Notes: generated from the letters alone by a model not told the origin. A stretch of 64,000 nucleotides of DNA from Ottowia sp. SB7-C50 (GCF_033110285.1 NZ_CP136995.1:3348001-3412000), one strand, 5' to 3'; numbered from the stretch's first letter, positions 40,662 to 50,036 are shown. Numbers and translations are program-made.

Positions 40662-41594
40662 ATGATCGACACCACGCACCTGCCGCCCCTGCCGTGCTAT
40701 GTGAGCGGCGACTACACCACGCTGCCCGAAGCGCGCATTTCGCCGCTGGACCGCGGCTTCATCTTTGGCGACGGGGTGTACGAAGGCATCTCCTTCTACG
40801 GCCGGCCGGGCCAGGCGCCGCGCCCGTTCCGCTTTGCGCAGCACATGGCGCGGCTGGAGCGCAGCCTGGCCGAAACGCGCATCCCCAACCCGCACACGCC
40901 GCAGCAGTGGCTGCAGATTGCTAACGAATTGATAGCTAGACATCCTGACGTGGCCAGCGCAGATGGCGGAAATGATGCCCAGCCTGCGCCGACCGACTGG
41001 TTCTACTACTTCCAGGTCACGCGCGGCGTGGCCTTGCGCGACCACCCGATGCTGCCAGACCTGACGCCCACCGTGTTCGCCACCTGCCTGCCGATGAAGC
41101 CGCCCACGCCCGAGCAGCGCGCCCGCGGCGTGGCCTGCGTCACGGCGGACGACTTCCGCTGGCAGAAGGCGCACATCAAGTCGATCAGCCTGCTGGGCGC
41201 CGTGTTCTCGCGGCAGATCAGCTTCGAGCAGGGCGCGCTGGAGACGGTGATGTTCCGCGACGGATTCCTGAGTGAAGCCGCCGCCAGCAACGTGTGGGTG
41301 GTGAAAAACGGCGTGGTCATGGGCCCGCCCAAGGACAATCTGGTGCTCGAGGGCATCCGCTATGGCGCAATTGCTGATCTGTGCGCGCAAGCGGGCATCG
41401 GCTTCGAGCTGCGCCGCATTCCGCGCGCCGAGGTGCTGGCCGCCGATGAGCTGATGCTGTCGTCGGCCACCAAGGAGGTGCTGCCCATCACCACGCTCGA
41501 CGGCCAGCCGGTTGGAAGCGGCGCGCCCGGCCCCATCTACCAGAAGCTGTACGCCGCCTACCAACGCGCCAAGGACGCCCTTTTCACCGCATGA
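40662..41594 (+). CDS. Aminotransferase class IV (D-amino-acid aminotransferase-like)
   Basis: This is a PLP enzyme. ATG 40662 (MIDTTHLPPLPCYVSGDYTT) gives 310 residues and starts where family alignments usually do; ATG 40626 or GTG 40611 are alternatives. Fold class IV signs are ISPLDRGFIFGDGVYEGISF, FQVTRGVALRDH, the PLP-Lys in AHIKSISLLGAV, EAAASNVWVVKNGVV and the phosphate-binding SSATKEVLPITTLDGQPVG. The pattern fits D-alanine aminotransferase better than IlvE, but substrate is inferred. A 17-nt dispersed element (40920-40936) is read in frame as QIANELIAR. The stop overlaps the next start (ATGA). Confidence 0.88.
   Translation: MIDTTHLPPLPCYVSGDYTTLPEARISPLDRGFIFGDGVYEGISFYGRPGQAPRPFRFAQHMARLERSLAETRIPNPHTPQQWLQIANELIARHPDVASADGGNDAQPAPTDWFYYFQVTRGVALRDHPMLPDLTPTVFATCLPMKPPTPEQRARGVACVTADDFRWQKAHIKSISLLGAVFSRQISFEQGALETVMFRDGFLSEAAASNVWVVKNGVVMGPPKDNLVLEGIRYGAIADLCAQAGIGFELRRIPRAEVLAADELMLSSATKEVLPITTLDGQPVGSGAPGPIYQKLYAAYQRAKDALFTA
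40920..40936 (+). repeat. 17-nt palindrome inside the aminotransferase gene
   Basis: GCTAACGAATTGATAGC with GCTA/TAGC ends, preceded by ATT as at 51857 and 57829. It is in frame in the coding sequence, in a surface-loop-like region followed by a Gly/Asn-rich stretch (SADGGNDAQ), which suggests a tolerated insertion. Confidence 0.6.
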
Positions 41595-41932
41595 CTGCCC
41601 CACCCCCCGCCCCCGCCGCGCCGTCCGCCAGCAACGGCGCCTTCACGCCCGACCCCAGCCCGACCGATCTGCGCAAGGAATCGCTCATCGAATACCCCAG
41701 CGCCTTCCCGATCAAGGTGATGGGCGCCAAGGTCGATGGCTTCGTGCACGCGGTGACCGAAGTCGCCCGCCAGTTCGACCCCACCTTCGACGTCAGCACC
41801 ATCGAGCTGCGCGAGAGCGAAAAAGGCAACTACCTGGGCGTGACCATCACCGTCACCGCCACCAGCCGCGAGCAGCTCGACAACCTGTACCGCGCCCTGA
41901 CCAGCCACCCGATGGTCAAGGTGGTGCTGTAG
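41591..41932 (+). CDS. DUF493 (YbeD-like) protein
   Basis: 113 residues. The N-terminal 28 residues are Pro/Ala-rich. The core, ESLIEYPSAFPIKVMGAKVD, followed by VTITVTATSREQLDNLYRAL and THPMVKVVL-like TSHPMVKVVL, is the ACT-like YbeD fold. Family genes usually lie just before lipB, as in E. coli. Here the DUF493 gene is upstream of lipB but separated from it by the macro and Fic genes, which suggests those two were inserted between. Confidence 0.9.
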   Translation: MTAPPPAPAAPSASNGAFTPDPSPTDLRKESLIEYPSAFPIKVMGAKVDGFVHAVTEVARQFDPTFDVSTIELRESEKGNYLGVTITVTATSREQLDNLYRALTSHPMVKVVL

Positions 41933-41992
41933 CCGGCGCTTTGGGACTATGGGTCCGTCACCCCGCTGCGCTGCGCTGCATCTGCGCAGATA

Positions 41993-42009
41993 GCTCTTGA
42001 ATTAATAGC
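41993..42009. repeat. 17-nt palindrome family member
   Basis: GCTCTTGAATTAATAGC lies in the convergent spacer between the DUF493 gene and the macro-domain gene. The left arm has one mismatch. Confidence 0.5.
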
Positions 42010-42026
42010 GACCACGGACGCGGCGG

Positions 42027-42584
42027 TCATGCCGCAGCTTGCCCGCCGGCCGCCAGTGCGCGCTGCAGCTGCGCCAGATCGCCGGACGAGAAGCAGCAGA
42101 ACAGCACCTCGTCCACGGCACCCGCGTGCGCCACCAGCGCGGCGCGCACCGCCGCCACCGCCACCGGCGCCGCCTGCGCGATGGGGTAGCCGTACACCCC
42201 CGTGCTGATGCTCGGAAACGCCAGCGTGCGCGCCCCCACGCGCACCGCCTCCTCGATGGACCGGCGATAGCACGCGGCCAGCAAGGCCGGCTCATCGGCG
42301 CCGCCTCCCTGCCACACCGGCCCCACGGTGTGAATCACCCATGTCGCCGGCAGGCGGTAGCCGCGCGTCGTCCTGGCGTCACCCGTGTGGCACCCACCCA
42401 GCAGGCGGCATTCCGCCAGCAGCTCAGGCCCCGCCGCACGATGAATCGCCCCGTCCACCCCGCCACCGCCCAGCAGCGACGCGTTGGCGGCGTTGACGAT
42501 GGCGTCCACCGCCAGCGTAGTGATGTCGGCTTGCACCGCGCGCAGCACCGTGGCGCCACATTGCACAGACAACATGCTGTTCAT
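42027..42584 (-). CDS. Macro-domain protein (O-acetyl-ADP-ribose deacetylase-like)
   Basis: 185 residues from ATG 42584 with AGGAA upstream. It has macro-domain hallmarks: [20 protein letters not shown], the substrate loop [36 protein letters not shown] and [20 protein letters not shown]. These match MacroD-type/YmdB hydrolases that cleave O-acetyl-ADP-ribose or remove ADP-ribose from proteins. It is divergent from a Fic gene, with only 105 bp between their starts, so shared control is likely. The substrate is not determined. Confidence 0.93.
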   Translation of the reverse strand: MNSMLSVQCGATVLRAVQADITTLAVDAIVNAANASLLGGGGVDGAIHRAAGPELLAECRLLGGCHTGDARTTRGYRLPATWVIHTVGPVWQGGGADEPALLAACYRRSIEEAVRVGARTLAFPSISTGVYGYPIAQAAPVAVAAVRAALVAHAGAVDEVLFCCFSSGDLAQLQRALAAGGQAAA

Positions 42585-42608
42585 AATGACAGTTCCTGTT
42601 GGCGATCG

Positions 42609-42697
42609 GTTTTCATAAGCCGTCTTGACGCCCAGGTTTAAGAAAATTCAAGCAGGTTTTTTTTATAAAATGCGCGCCTCGGCTTGCTTATGAAAAC
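42609..42697. promoter_or_regulatory. Inverted repeat framing the macro/fic divergent promoter region
   Basis: GTTTTCATAAGC (42609-42620) and its exact complement GCTTATGAAAAC (42686-42697) lie 65 bp apart. The right arm contains the Fic start codon, and the left arm is 24 bp before the macro start. TATAAA (42664-42669) lies between them. A protein binding both arms could silence both genes. The Fic protein itself has a C-terminal winged helix. Confidence 0.55.
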
Positions 42698-43904
42698 TTC
42701 GCCCATCCCATCCAGCCCACGTGCCGGGCGTTATGTGCAGCAGCCCAGCGGCTACCGCGCCTTTCTGCCCGAACCGCTGCCGCCCGCGCCGCCCATCGCC
42801 TACGACGGCGAATTGCTGACGCTGCTGTCCGACGCCGACCGCGACGTCGCCCGGCTGGACGCCCTGGCTGACCTGCTGCCCAACCCTGATTTGTTCGTGG
42901 GCATGTACGTGCGGCACGAAGCCGTGCTTTCGTCGCAGATCGAAGGCACACAGAGCACGCTCGAAGACGTCCTCGCCTTTGAGGCCGAACCCAGCCACAA
43001 CGATACCCCGCGCGACGTGGAAGAGGTCGTCAACTATGTGCGCGCCATGAATCATGGCCTCGCGCGGCTGGCCGACGGCTTCCCGTTAAGCCTGCGCCTG
43101 ATCCGCGAAATCCATGCCGAGCTGATGCACGGTGGCGCTGGCAAGGTGCGCGGCGGCGAAAAAACCCCCGGCGAATTCCGCCGCTCGCAAGACTGGATCG
43201 GCGGTGCCGGCAGCACGCTGGCCACCGCCGCTTTCGTGCCCCCGCCTCCGCACGCGCTGATGGACGCGCTCGGCGCGCTGGAACATTTTCTGCACCACGG
43301 CCGCGCCGACACGCCCTTGCTCATCCGCTGCGGGCTGGCGCACGCGCAGTTCGAGACCATTCACCCGTTTCTCGACGGCAACGGCCGCGTCGGCCGCCTG
43401 CTCATCACCCTGCTGCTGTGCGAAGCCGGCGCGCTGACGCGGCCGCTGCTGTATCTGTCGGTGTTTCTCAAGGCGCACCGCGCCGAGTATTACGACCGCC
43501 TCACCGCCATCCGCGCGCACGGCCATTGGGAGCCGTGGCTCAAGTTCTTTCTGCGCGGCGTGGGCAACACCGCGCGCGCCGCCACCCGCACCGCCAAGGA
43601 CATCATCACCCTGCGCGACGCGCACCGCGCCGCCGTGGCCAACCAGGCGCGCGCGCTGGCCCTCATCGACCACCTGCTGCGCCAGCCCCTGACCAGCGCC
43701 AAGGCCACCGCCCGCGCCATCGGCTGCACCCCGCCGACCGCCGTGCGCCTGCTGCAAGACTTTGAAAAGCGCGGCTGGGTGCGCGAAATCACTGGCCAGG
43801 AGCGCAACCGACAATACCGCTACCAGCCTTACGTCGACCTGTTCCGCCGCGAATCGGTGGAAAGCGCCTTTGACCTTCCCGTCCACCTCGTGGCGGCCAC
43901 GTGA
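42690..43904 (+). CDS. Fic-family adenylyltransferase with C-terminal winged-helix domain
   Basis: 404 residues. Fic enzymes transfer AMP (or similar) to protein hydroxyls. The catalytic motif [12 protein letters not shown] starts at His225. An N-terminal inhibitory motif SSQIEG (Ser81 to Glu85-Gly86) marks a class II auto-inhibited Fic. The flap region is [17 protein letters not shown]. The C-terminal about 80 residues ([36 protein letters not shown]) form a winged helix likely to bind DNA. The start ATG 42690 lies in an inverted repeat and is preceded by TATAAA. The neighbouring divergent macro gene suggests a nucleotide-modification pair. Confidence 0.93.
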   Translation: MKTSPIPSSPRAGRYVQQPSGYRAFLPEPLPPAPPIAYDGELLTLLSDADRDVARLDALADLLPNPDLFVGMYVRHEAVLSSQIEGTQSTLEDVLAFEAEPSHNDTPRDVEEVVNYVRAMNHGLARLADGFPLSLRLIREIHAELMHGGAGKVRGGEKTPGEFRRSQDWIGGAGSTLATAAFVPPPPHALMDALGALEHFLHHGRADTPLLIRCGLAHAQFETIHPFLDGNGRVGRLLITLLLCEAGALTRPLLYLSVFLKAHRAEYYDRLTAIRAHGHWEPWLKFFLRGVGNTARAATRTAKDIITLRDAHRAAVANQARALALIDHLLRQPLTSAKATARAIGCTPPTAVRLLQDFEKRGWVREITGQERNRQYRYQPYVDLFRRESVESAFDLPVHLVAAT

Positions 43905-43978
43905 CCCATGCCCTCCATCCACAACGACCCCGACGCGACTGGCAAAAGCCTTGCGCAGCCACAGCATGCGGCGCTGAC

Positions 43979-44680
43979 ATGAGCATGGATGTTCACTCGC
44001 TCGGCCGCGTCGACTACGCCGCCACCTTCCACGCCATGAAGGATTTTTTGTCCCAGCGCTTGCCAGATGAGCGCGAGCAGCTATGGATTTGCGAGCATTC
44101 ACCGGTCTTCACGCTGGGCCTGGCGGGGCGGCCTGAGCATGTGCTGGCGCCGGGTGACATCCCCGTGGTGCAGACGGATCGCGGCGGGCAGGTCACCTAC
44201 CACGGCCCGGGGCAGGTGGTGGCCTATCCGTTGATCGACCTGCGCCCGCGCGGCATCTTCGTCAAGGAATACGTGTGGCGGCTGGAAGAAGCCGTGATCC
44301 GCACGCTGGGACACTTTGGCGTGACGGGCCACCGCGTGGGCGGGGCGCCGGGCATTTACGTGCGGCTGGATGACCCCTTCAGCCACGCCGTGCTGGCGCA
44401 GAAGCCGCAGCGGCGCGAACCCGGCTCGCCCGCGCCGCAGCCGGATTTCACGGGTCTCGGCAAGATCGCCGCCTTGGGCATCAAGGTCAGCAACCACCGC
44501 GCCTACCACGGCGTGGCGCTCAATGTGGCGATGGACCTGGAGCCCTTTGCCCGCATCAACCCTTGTGGCTATGCGGGCTTGAAAACGGTTGATCTTTCTA
44601 CAATCGGTGTTTCGGCTTCATGGGATGAGGCCGCCCACGAACTGGCCGCGCAGCTGCAGCGGCTTCTGGCGATTTCCTGA
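43979..44680 (+). CDS. lipB: Octanoyl-[acyl-carrier-protein]:protein transferase
   Basis: LipB moves octanoate from ACP to the lipoyl domains of 2-oxoacid dehydrogenases, the first step of lipoate synthesis, with LipA acting next. ATG 43979 gives 233 residues; a GTG at 43901 overlapping the Fic stop would add 26 residues not seen in the family. Motifs are [19 protein letters not shown], the catalytic Lys in [18 protein letters not shown] and the catalytic Cys in [13 protein letters not shown]. An 18-residue insertion ([18 protein letters not shown]) before the Lys motif is longer than in E. coli LipB. Confidence 0.95.
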   Translation: MSMDVHSLGRVDYAATFHAMKDFLSQRLPDEREQLWICEHSPVFTLGLAGRPEHVLAPGDIPVVQTDRGGQVTYHGPGQVVAYPLIDLRPRGIFVKEYVWRLEEAVIRTLGHFGVTGHRVGGAPGIYVRLDDPFSHAVLAQKPQRREPGSPAPQPDFTGLGKIAALGIKVSNHRAYHGVALNVAMDLEPFARINPCGYAGLKTVDLSTIGVSASWDEAAHELAAQLQRLLAIS

Positions 44681-44797
44681 ACGCGAAGGGCGTCAAGGTG
44701 TCGCCAACGCCGCCAAGAGACATTCACCAGGGCTTGTTCTGCGCCCTTTGCGAGACCTTTGCGGCCTCAGCGTTCAAAAATTGAGAATCAAGACACC

Positions 44798-45796
44798 ATG
44801 ACCCAATCCATCGGCCCCCACGCCCCCACCGTGCGCGAGGCGCAGCCCGCCGAAACCTACGACGCGACCGCCAAGCAGAAAGCCGGCGCCAAGCTGAGCC
44901 GCATTCCGGTCAAGGTGCAGAACGACGGTCCGGCGCTGAAAAAGCCAGACTGGATTCGCGTCAAAGCCGGCTCCAGCAGCACGCGCTTCTACGAGATCAA
45001 GGACATCCTGCGCCAGAACAAGCTGGTGACGGTGTGCGAAGAGGCCAGCTGCCCCAACATCGGCGAATGCTTCGGCCACGGGACGGCCACTTTCATGATC
45101 ATGGGCGACAAGTGCACGCGCCGTTGCCCGTTCTGCGACGTGGGCCACGGCCGGCCCGACCCGCTGGACGTGAATGAGCCGGTGAACCTGGCCAACACCA
45201 TTGCGCAGCTGAAGCTGAAGTACGTTGTCATCACCAGCGTGGACCGCGACGACCTGCGCGACGGCGGCAGTCAGCACTTTGTCGATTGCATCCGCGAGAC
45301 GCGCGCACGCTCGCCGCAGACGCAGATCGAAATCCTGACGCCCGATTTCCGCGGCCGCGACGACCGCGCGCTCGAAATTCTGAAAGCCGCGCCGCCCGAC
45401 GTGATGAACCACAACCTGGAGACGGTGCCGCGCCTGTACAAGGAAGCGCGCCCGGGCAGCGACTATGCCTTCAGCCTCAACCTGCTGAAAAAGTTCAAGG
45501 CGCTGCACCCCGACGTGCCCACCAAGAGCGGCCTGATGGTCGGCCTGGGTGAGACCGACGAGGAGATTCTGGAAGTGATGCGCGACTTGCGCGCGCACGG
45601 CGTGGACATGCTCACCATCGGCCAGTACCTGGCGCCCAGCAACGCGCACCTGTCGGTCAAGCGCTACGTGCACCCCGACACCTTCAAGATGTTCGAGCGG
45701 GAGGCGTATGCCATGGGCTTTACCCACGCGGCCGTGGGCGCCATGGTGCGCTCCAGCTACCACGCAGACAAGCAGGCGCAGGCGGCGGGGGTCTGA
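44798..45796 (+). CDS. lipA: Lipoyl synthase (radical SAM)
   Basis: 332 residues from ATG 44798. The enzyme inserts sulfur at C6 and C8 of protein-bound octanoate. Both Fe-S clusters are visible: the auxiliary cluster in [12 protein letters not shown] and the radical SAM CxxxCxxC in [13 protein letters not shown]. Downstream are [20 protein letters not shown] and [20 protein letters not shown]. The 3' part from 45377 to 45792 is repeated without any difference at 50037-50452, on the far side of the MarR-vanA-MFS-vanB segment. The protein is intact and ends at a TGA supplied by sequence outside the repeat. Confidence 0.97.
   Translation: MTQSIGPHAPTVREAQPAETYDATAKQKAGAKLSRIPVKVQNDGPALKKPDWIRVKAGSSSTRFYEIKDILRQNKLVTVCEEASCPNIGECFGHGTATFMIMGDKCTRRCPFCDVGHGRPDPLDVNEPVNLANTIAQLKLKYVVITSVDRDDLRDGGSQHFVDCIRETRARSPQTQIEILTPDFRGRDDRALEILKAAPPDVMNHNLETVPRLYKEARPGSDYAFSLNLLKKFKALHPDVPTKSGLMVGLGETDEEILEVMRDLRAHGVDMLTIGQYLAPSNAHLSVKRYVHPDTFKMFEREAYAMGFTHAAVGAMVRSSYHADKQAQAAGV
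45377..45792 (+). repeat. 416-bp perfect direct repeat, left copy (lipA 3' end)
   Basis: Every base from 45377 to 45792 equals 50037-50452 (offset 4660). Upstream, 11 further aligned bases match (GACCGCGCGCT at 45362 and 50022) before four mismatches. Downstream the copies diverge immediately (CTGACC versus GTAAAC). Confidence 0.97.
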
Positions 45797-45878
45797 CCGC
45801 GCAGCAAGTGAGGCGCTTGATCGGCTACATCGGATTCGAACGTGAATCCTGCTGAGCCCGTGCCGGCCCGGGCAGCCT

Positions 45879-46346
45879 TCAGTCCTTTGCCGGCACGGTG
45901 CTCAGTTCCTCGTTGGCGTCGACGAGCAGTTGCATGATTCGCATGAGATGCTTGGCGTCCGCTGGGCTGAGCGTGGCCAACAACCGATCCTGAGATTTCA
46001 CCACGCGCGGCAGAAGCTGGGCCAGCATCTCTCTGCCTTCCTCAGTCGGTTCAATCAGTCTTGAGCGTCGGTCGTTTGGCGCCACAGTCCGCACGACCAG
46101 TCCGCGCGCCTCCAGCCTATCCAGCACGCCCACGATCGTCGAAGTATCGATTCCGATCGTGGCAGCCAGCGTTTTCTGGTCGATGCCTGGCTTGTTGTTC
46201 AGAGCCTGCAAGGTCGAGTACTGGATCGGGGTCACTCGAAACTCCTGTATCTCTTGCGCGAACAAGGCAACCGCCAATTGATGCACGCGCCGCGCAAGAT
46301 GGCCCGGCAGGCGCTGCAGGTCCAGTTTATTTTTCGCGACGCTCAT
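45879..46346 (-). CDS. MarR-family regulator, probably of the adjacent demethylase operon
   Basis: 155 residues from ATG 46346 (AGAAAGG just upstream; a TTG two codons earlier is less likely). The winged helix is seen in VTPIQYSTLQALNNKPGIDQ, KTLAATIGIDTSTIVGVLDR, LEARGLVVRTVAPNDRRSRL, the last being the wing with the conserved DxR. It is divergent from the vanA-like gene, and an inverted repeat lies between them. Classical vanAB operons use a GntR-type VanR, so a MarR regulator is a variation. A phenolic ligand is an inference from the neighbours. Confidence 0.9.
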   Translation of the reverse strand: MSVAKNKLDLQRLPGHLARRVHQLAVALFAQEIQEFRVTPIQYSTLQALNNKPGIDQKTLAATIGIDTSTIVGVLDRLEARGLVVRTVAPNDRRSRLIEPTEEGREMLAQLLPRVVKSQDRLLATLSPADAKHLMRIMQLLVDANEELSTVPAKD

Positions 46347-46413
46347 CAACAACCTTTCTCCGGGAAAACCCGAATTCTAATCACCCAAATAATTTGTACG
46401 CTGATGATATCTA

Positions 46414-46430
46414 TTGTCATTATTTGACAA
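46414..46430. promoter_or_regulatory. Candidate MarR operator in the marR/vanA divergent region
   Basis: TTGTCA-TTATT-TGACAA is a perfect 6-bp inverted repeat with a 5-nt spacer, 67 bp before marR and 40 bp before vanA. The right half contains a TTGACA-like -35 sequence (46424-46429). Size and symmetry fit MarR operators. Confidence 0.6.
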
Positions 46431-46470
46431 CATACGATTTGCTCATCCATCAGCCCCAAGGAAAAAACTC

Positions 46471-47559
46471 ATGAACTGGCTCCAAAACGCCTGGTATGTC
46501 GCAGGCTTTTCTCACGAACTGAACGACGGCGCGGTTGTCGCCCGCCGTCTGTTGGACACGCCTGTGGTGCTCATGCGCCATTCTGACGGCCGCGTGGCTG
46601 CGCTGGAGGACTTGTGCCCCCATCGCTTGTTGCCGCTGTCGGCGGGTACGCGTGTGGGCGACGAACTGCAATGCGGCTACCACGGCATGCGCTTCTCGGT
46701 TGAAGGCGCGTGCACGCTGGCGCCCGGCCAGGAACTCATCCCCAAGCAGGCGTGTGTGCGCCGCTTTCCGCTGGTCGAGCGCCACGGCCTGCTGTGGCTC
46801 TGGCCCGGCAAAGCCGACGCCGACCCGGCGCTGATCCCCGACATCCGCTGGAATGACGACCCCGATTGGGCCTGCTCGCGCGGCTATCACCACATGAAAG
46901 CCGACTTTCGTCTATCGGTGGACAACCTCATGGACCTGGGGCACGAAAGCTGGGTGCACCTGCGCACGATCGGGCAGAACGAAGAGGAATGCATTCCAAG
47001 CTATCCAGCCAAGACCAGCGTTCTGGGCGAAGGCCTGCTACAAGCGCACCGCGAAATGCCCAACATCGACGCGCCGCCCTTTTTCGCCATGGTGCTCGAC
47101 CATGAGGGCCGCATCAACCGCTGGCAAACCGCCGTCTATCTGGCGCCATCCACATGCATGACGGACTTTGGCGTCTACCCCGTCGACGCCTCTCCCGACG
47201 ACGCCTATCGCAGCCACGTGCTTCACCTCTTGACGCCGGAAACCGAGACCAGCACACACTACTTCTGGTCCGTGGCGCGCAACCGCCGTCTGGACGACGA
47301 AGCACTTACCCAGTCGGTCTGCCAAGCGATCGCTCAGACCTTCGACGAAGACGCAGTGGTCTTGGAGCTCCAGCAGAAACAGTTGCAGACCTATGGCGGT
47401 GTCGTGCCCCGCGTGGCGCTCCGCGTCGACGAGGCACCCATTCGCGCGCGACGCATGCTCGCTGCGCTGATTCAGCACGAAGAGCAGGACGCCGGTTTTA
47501 CCTACCGGCCGCAGCTGATGATCGAAGACACCACCCCTGAGCTCTCGATGGTGGCCTGA
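46471..47559 (+). CDS. vanA: Rieske-type aromatic O-demethylase, oxygenase component (VanA-like)
   Basis: 362 residues, with AAGGA before the ATG. It is a Rieske non-heme iron oxygenase like vanillate O-demethylase, which turns vanillate into protocatechuate plus formaldehyde. The Rieske cluster ligands are Cys49/His51 (CPHRLLP) and Cys68/His71 (CGYHG). The mononuclear iron motif is NLMDLGHESWVH (Asp155 bridge, His158, His163). The N-terminus MNWLQNAWYVAGFSHEL is typical of VanA. The reductase VanB is encoded two genes downstream. Vanillate is the best guess, but another methoxylated aromatic acid is possible. Confidence 0.88.
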   Translation: MNWLQNAWYVAGFSHELNDGAVVARRLLDTPVVLMRHSDGRVAALEDLCPHRLLPLSAGTRVGDELQCGYHGMRFSVEGACTLAPGQELIPKQACVRRFPLVERHGLLWLWPGKADADPALIPDIRWNDDPDWACSRGYHHMKADFRLSVDNLMDLGHESWVHLRTIGQNEEECIPSYPAKTSVLGEGLLQAHREMPNIDAPPFFAMVLDHEGRINRWQTAVYLAPSTCMTDFGVYPVDASPDDAYRSHVLHLLTPETETSTHYFWSVARNRRLDDEALTQSVCQAIAQTFDEDAVVLELQQKQLQTYGGVVPRVALRVDEAPIRARRMLAALIQHEEQDAGFTYRPQLMIEDTTPELSMVA

Positions 47560-47677
47560 GGACTGTTCCCGCACCCCTCGACAGACCGCCCTTGACCACC
47601 CTGCCAGTGCGCGTGGACCTCCCACGGACTATGCACCGCGCGCGAGCGCCAACGCACTGCATTCCGGATCACTTTCG

Positions 47678-49031
47678 ATGAACACCAACCTACAACGGTC
47701 GTTAGACAACGGCCCCATGAGTCGTTTCCAATGGATCGCGATCGCCATCTGCGTCATGCTCAACGCGCTCGATGGATTCGACGTCCTGGTCATGGCTTTT
47801 ACCGCGGCCAGCGTCTCGGCCGAATGGAAGCTCAACGGTGCCCAACTGGGCATGCTTTTCAGTGCCGGGCTGTTTGGCATGGCTGCCGGCTCGGTCGCGC
47901 TGGCCCCGCTGGCGGATCGCTGGGGTCGTCAGCGGGTGACGCTGCTGAGTCTGGTGCTGATCAGCGTCGGCATGGTTCTCTCGGGTTTCGCCAGCAGTGT
48001 CAACCAGTTGGCCCTGATGCGCGCCGTCACAGGCCTGGGCATCGGCGGCATGCTCGCCAGCGTTACGGTAATCATCGGCGAATACTCGTCCGCGAAGTGG
48101 CGCAGCACCAACATCGCGCTCTACACCGCAGGTTACCCGCTGGGCGCCACGCTGGGCGGCTTGGGCGCCGCGTGGCTGCTGCAACACGATGGATGGCGCT
48201 CCGTCTTCATTGCTGGGGGCATCGCGACGGCAGCGATGATTCCGATTGTCTGGTTGCGCCTGCCCGAGTCGGTGGACTATCTTCTGACGCGCCGACCGCC
48301 CGATGCCCTGGCGCGCATCAATCGCCTCCTGCGCCAGATCGGGCACGCGCCGCTACCGCAATTGCCCACGCAGACGACCGCCTCCACGGTGGAACGGGGC
48401 AACGTCATCGTCGGGCTGTTTAGGCACGGCCTCGCACGCAATACGCTAATGGTCTGGGCGGCCTTCTTCCTGCTGATGTTCAGCTTCTACTTTGCCCTGA
48501 GTTGGACGCCCAAGCTGCTGGTCACGGCTGGGCTATCGACCACCCAGGGCATCACGGGCGGAGTGCTGCTCAATCTGGGGGGGCATCGTGGGCGGCGTTC
48601 TCTTCGGCGCGCTCGCGGTACGCGTTCGACTTGCGAAGCTCACCGCGTTCAGCCTGCTCATGTCGGCGCTGGCGATGGCGGCATTCGCGATCGGGTCGGG
48701 CGCACTGAGCACAGCGTTTGCGGCCGCGTTCGCGATCGGCGTGTTCCTCTTTGGCGCCATGGCAGGGCTCTATGGCGTGGCGCAGGCTGCCTATCCGGCC
48801 GCACTCCGGGGAACTGGCGTTGGCTATGCCATTGGCGTCGGGCGACTGGGCGCCATTCTCGCGCCCATGATGGCCGGCCTGCTGCTCGACGGCGGCTGGA
48901 AGCCTGCCGGCCTCTACTACACCTTCGCGCTACCGCTGATCCTGGGTGCGGTGGCGGTGATGCTGGCCGCGGCGGGGCGCGCAGCGACGGATAAGGCTGG
49001 CATCGACGAGATTGATGGGGTGACGTCGTGA
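47678..49031 (+). CDS. Aromatic acid:H+ symporter family MFS transporter (frameshifted as sequenced)
   Basis: This is a 12-helix importer placed between the two demethylase subunits, so it probably takes up the aromatic substrate. The AAHS signature LNALDGFDVLVMAFTAASVS holds the Asp needed for transport, and LADRWGRQRVTLLSLVLISV is the MFS loop 2-3 motif. A run of seven Gs (48577-48583) breaks the frame. With six, NLGG continues as IVGGVLFGALAVRVRLAKL through to the end at 49031, giving 450 residues. This is most likely a homopolymer error. Its stop overlaps the vanB GTG start (GTGA). Confidence 0.85.
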
Positions 49032-50005
49032 GCAGCCCGGTCCAGGAGCTTCGCGTGCTGGTTGCGCGCAAGACTGTCGAAGCCGTGGACATCTGCGGCT
49101 TGGAACTCGTCGCAGCAGAGGGGCAATCGCTGCCGCCTTTCTCCGCCGGATCGCATGTCGACGTTCATCTGGGCGACGGCCTGGTGCGCCAATATTCGCT
49201 GTGCAACGACCCGTCGGAGCAGCACCGCTACCAACTGGCCGTGCTGCGCGACCCGGCTTCGCGTGGGGGCTCAAGCGCCGTGCATGCCCGCGTGAAAGAA
49301 GGCGACACGCTGCGCATTAGCGTGCCGCGCAACCACTTTGCCCTCGCGCATGAAGCGCGCCAGCATCTGCTGCTGGCTGGTGGCATCGGCGTCACGCCGA
49401 TCCTGTGCATGGCCGAGCGCCTCGCCACCATGAACGCCGAGTTCCGCATGCACTACGCATCGCGCTCACCTGACCGCACCGCCTTCTTGGACCGCATCCG
49501 TCGCGCTTCGTTCGCCCATCGGGTCGACTTCCACTTCGACAACGGCGATGCCACTCAGAAACTGGACTTGCCCGTTGTGCTAGCCAAGCCAACACCCCAC
49601 ACTCACCTCTACGTTTGCGGACCGCAAGGCTTTATGAGCGCAGTGCTCGACACCGCACGGGCGCAGGGCTGGAGCGAGACACAGCTGCACTGGGAGTTCT
49701 TCGCCGCCGAAACCAACGCCGCACCCCGCAGTGGTGACGAGGCGTTCGAGGTGCAGCTGGCCAGTTCGGGTCGCGTGATTTGCGTCCCTGCTGACCAGAC
49801 CGTGACGCAGGCGCTGGCCCTGGCCAGCGTGGCTGTTCCGGTGTCGTGCGAGCAGGGTGTGTGCGGCACCTGCCTCACGCGCGTGCTTTCGGGCACGCCC
49901 GACCACCGCGACATGTACCTCACCCCAGCCGAACAAGCGCTGAACGACCAGTTCACGCCCTGCTGCTCGCGTGCGAGGTGCAAGCGCCTAGTGCTCGATC
50001 TGTAA
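49028..50005 (+). CDS. vanB: Oxygenase reductase, ferredoxin-NAD(P)H type (VanB-like)
   Basis: 325 residues from GTG 49028. It delivers electrons from NAD(P)H to the VanA-like oxygenase. Domain order: FMN domain with GSHVDVHLGDGLVRQYSLCN; NAD domain with LLLAGGIGVTPILCMAERL and HLYVCGPQGFMSAVLDTAR; C-terminal plant-type [2Fe-2S] ferredoxin with CEQGVCGTC and a final Cys in FTPCCSRARC. This is class IA reductase order (FMN-NAD-2Fe2S). Its stop is only 31 bp from the right lipA repeat. Confidence 0.9.
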   Translation: MSSPVQELRVLVARKTVEAVDICGLELVAAEGQSLPPFSAGSHVDVHLGDGLVRQYSLCNDPSEQHRYQLAVLRDPASRGGSSAVHARVKEGDTLRISVPRNHFALAHEARQHLLLAGGIGVTPILCMAERLATMNAEFRMHYASRSPDRTAFLDRIRRASFAHRVDFHFDNGDATQKLDLPVVLAKPTPHTHLYVCGPQGFMSAVLDTARAQGWSETQLHWEFFAAETNAAPRSGDEAFEVQLASSGRVICVPADQTVTQALALASVAVPVSCEQGVCGTCLTRVLSGTPDHRDMYLTPAEQALNDQFTPCCSRARCKRLVLDL

Positions 50006-50036
50006 CGGTTCACGGTCGCCAGACCGCGCGCTGTAG

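Larger units (their letters stand above)
45793..50036. mobile_element. Candidate inserted segment (marR-vanA-MFS-vanB) flanked by lipA direct repeats
   Basis: About 4.24 kb of aromatic-catabolism genes interrupt what would be the normal lipA downstream region and are bracketed by the 416-bp lipA repeat. No transposase, integrase or terminal inverted repeat is present. The simplest reading is integration of a circular DNA carrying a lipA fragment by one homologous crossover. The marR end and its promoter are AT-richer than the surroundings. An assembly join is the alternative. Confidence 0.55.

Noticed and set aside
44090..44106. A further 17-nt element inside lipB
   Set aside because: GCTATGGATTTGCGAGC resembles the family, but the encoded LWICEH segment is conserved in LipB generally, so the match is probably chance.
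45793..50036. Composite transposon or integron carrying the van genes
   Set aside because: No transposase, integrase, attC-like or terminal inverted repeats. The flanking repeat is a lipA fragment, not an insertion sequence.
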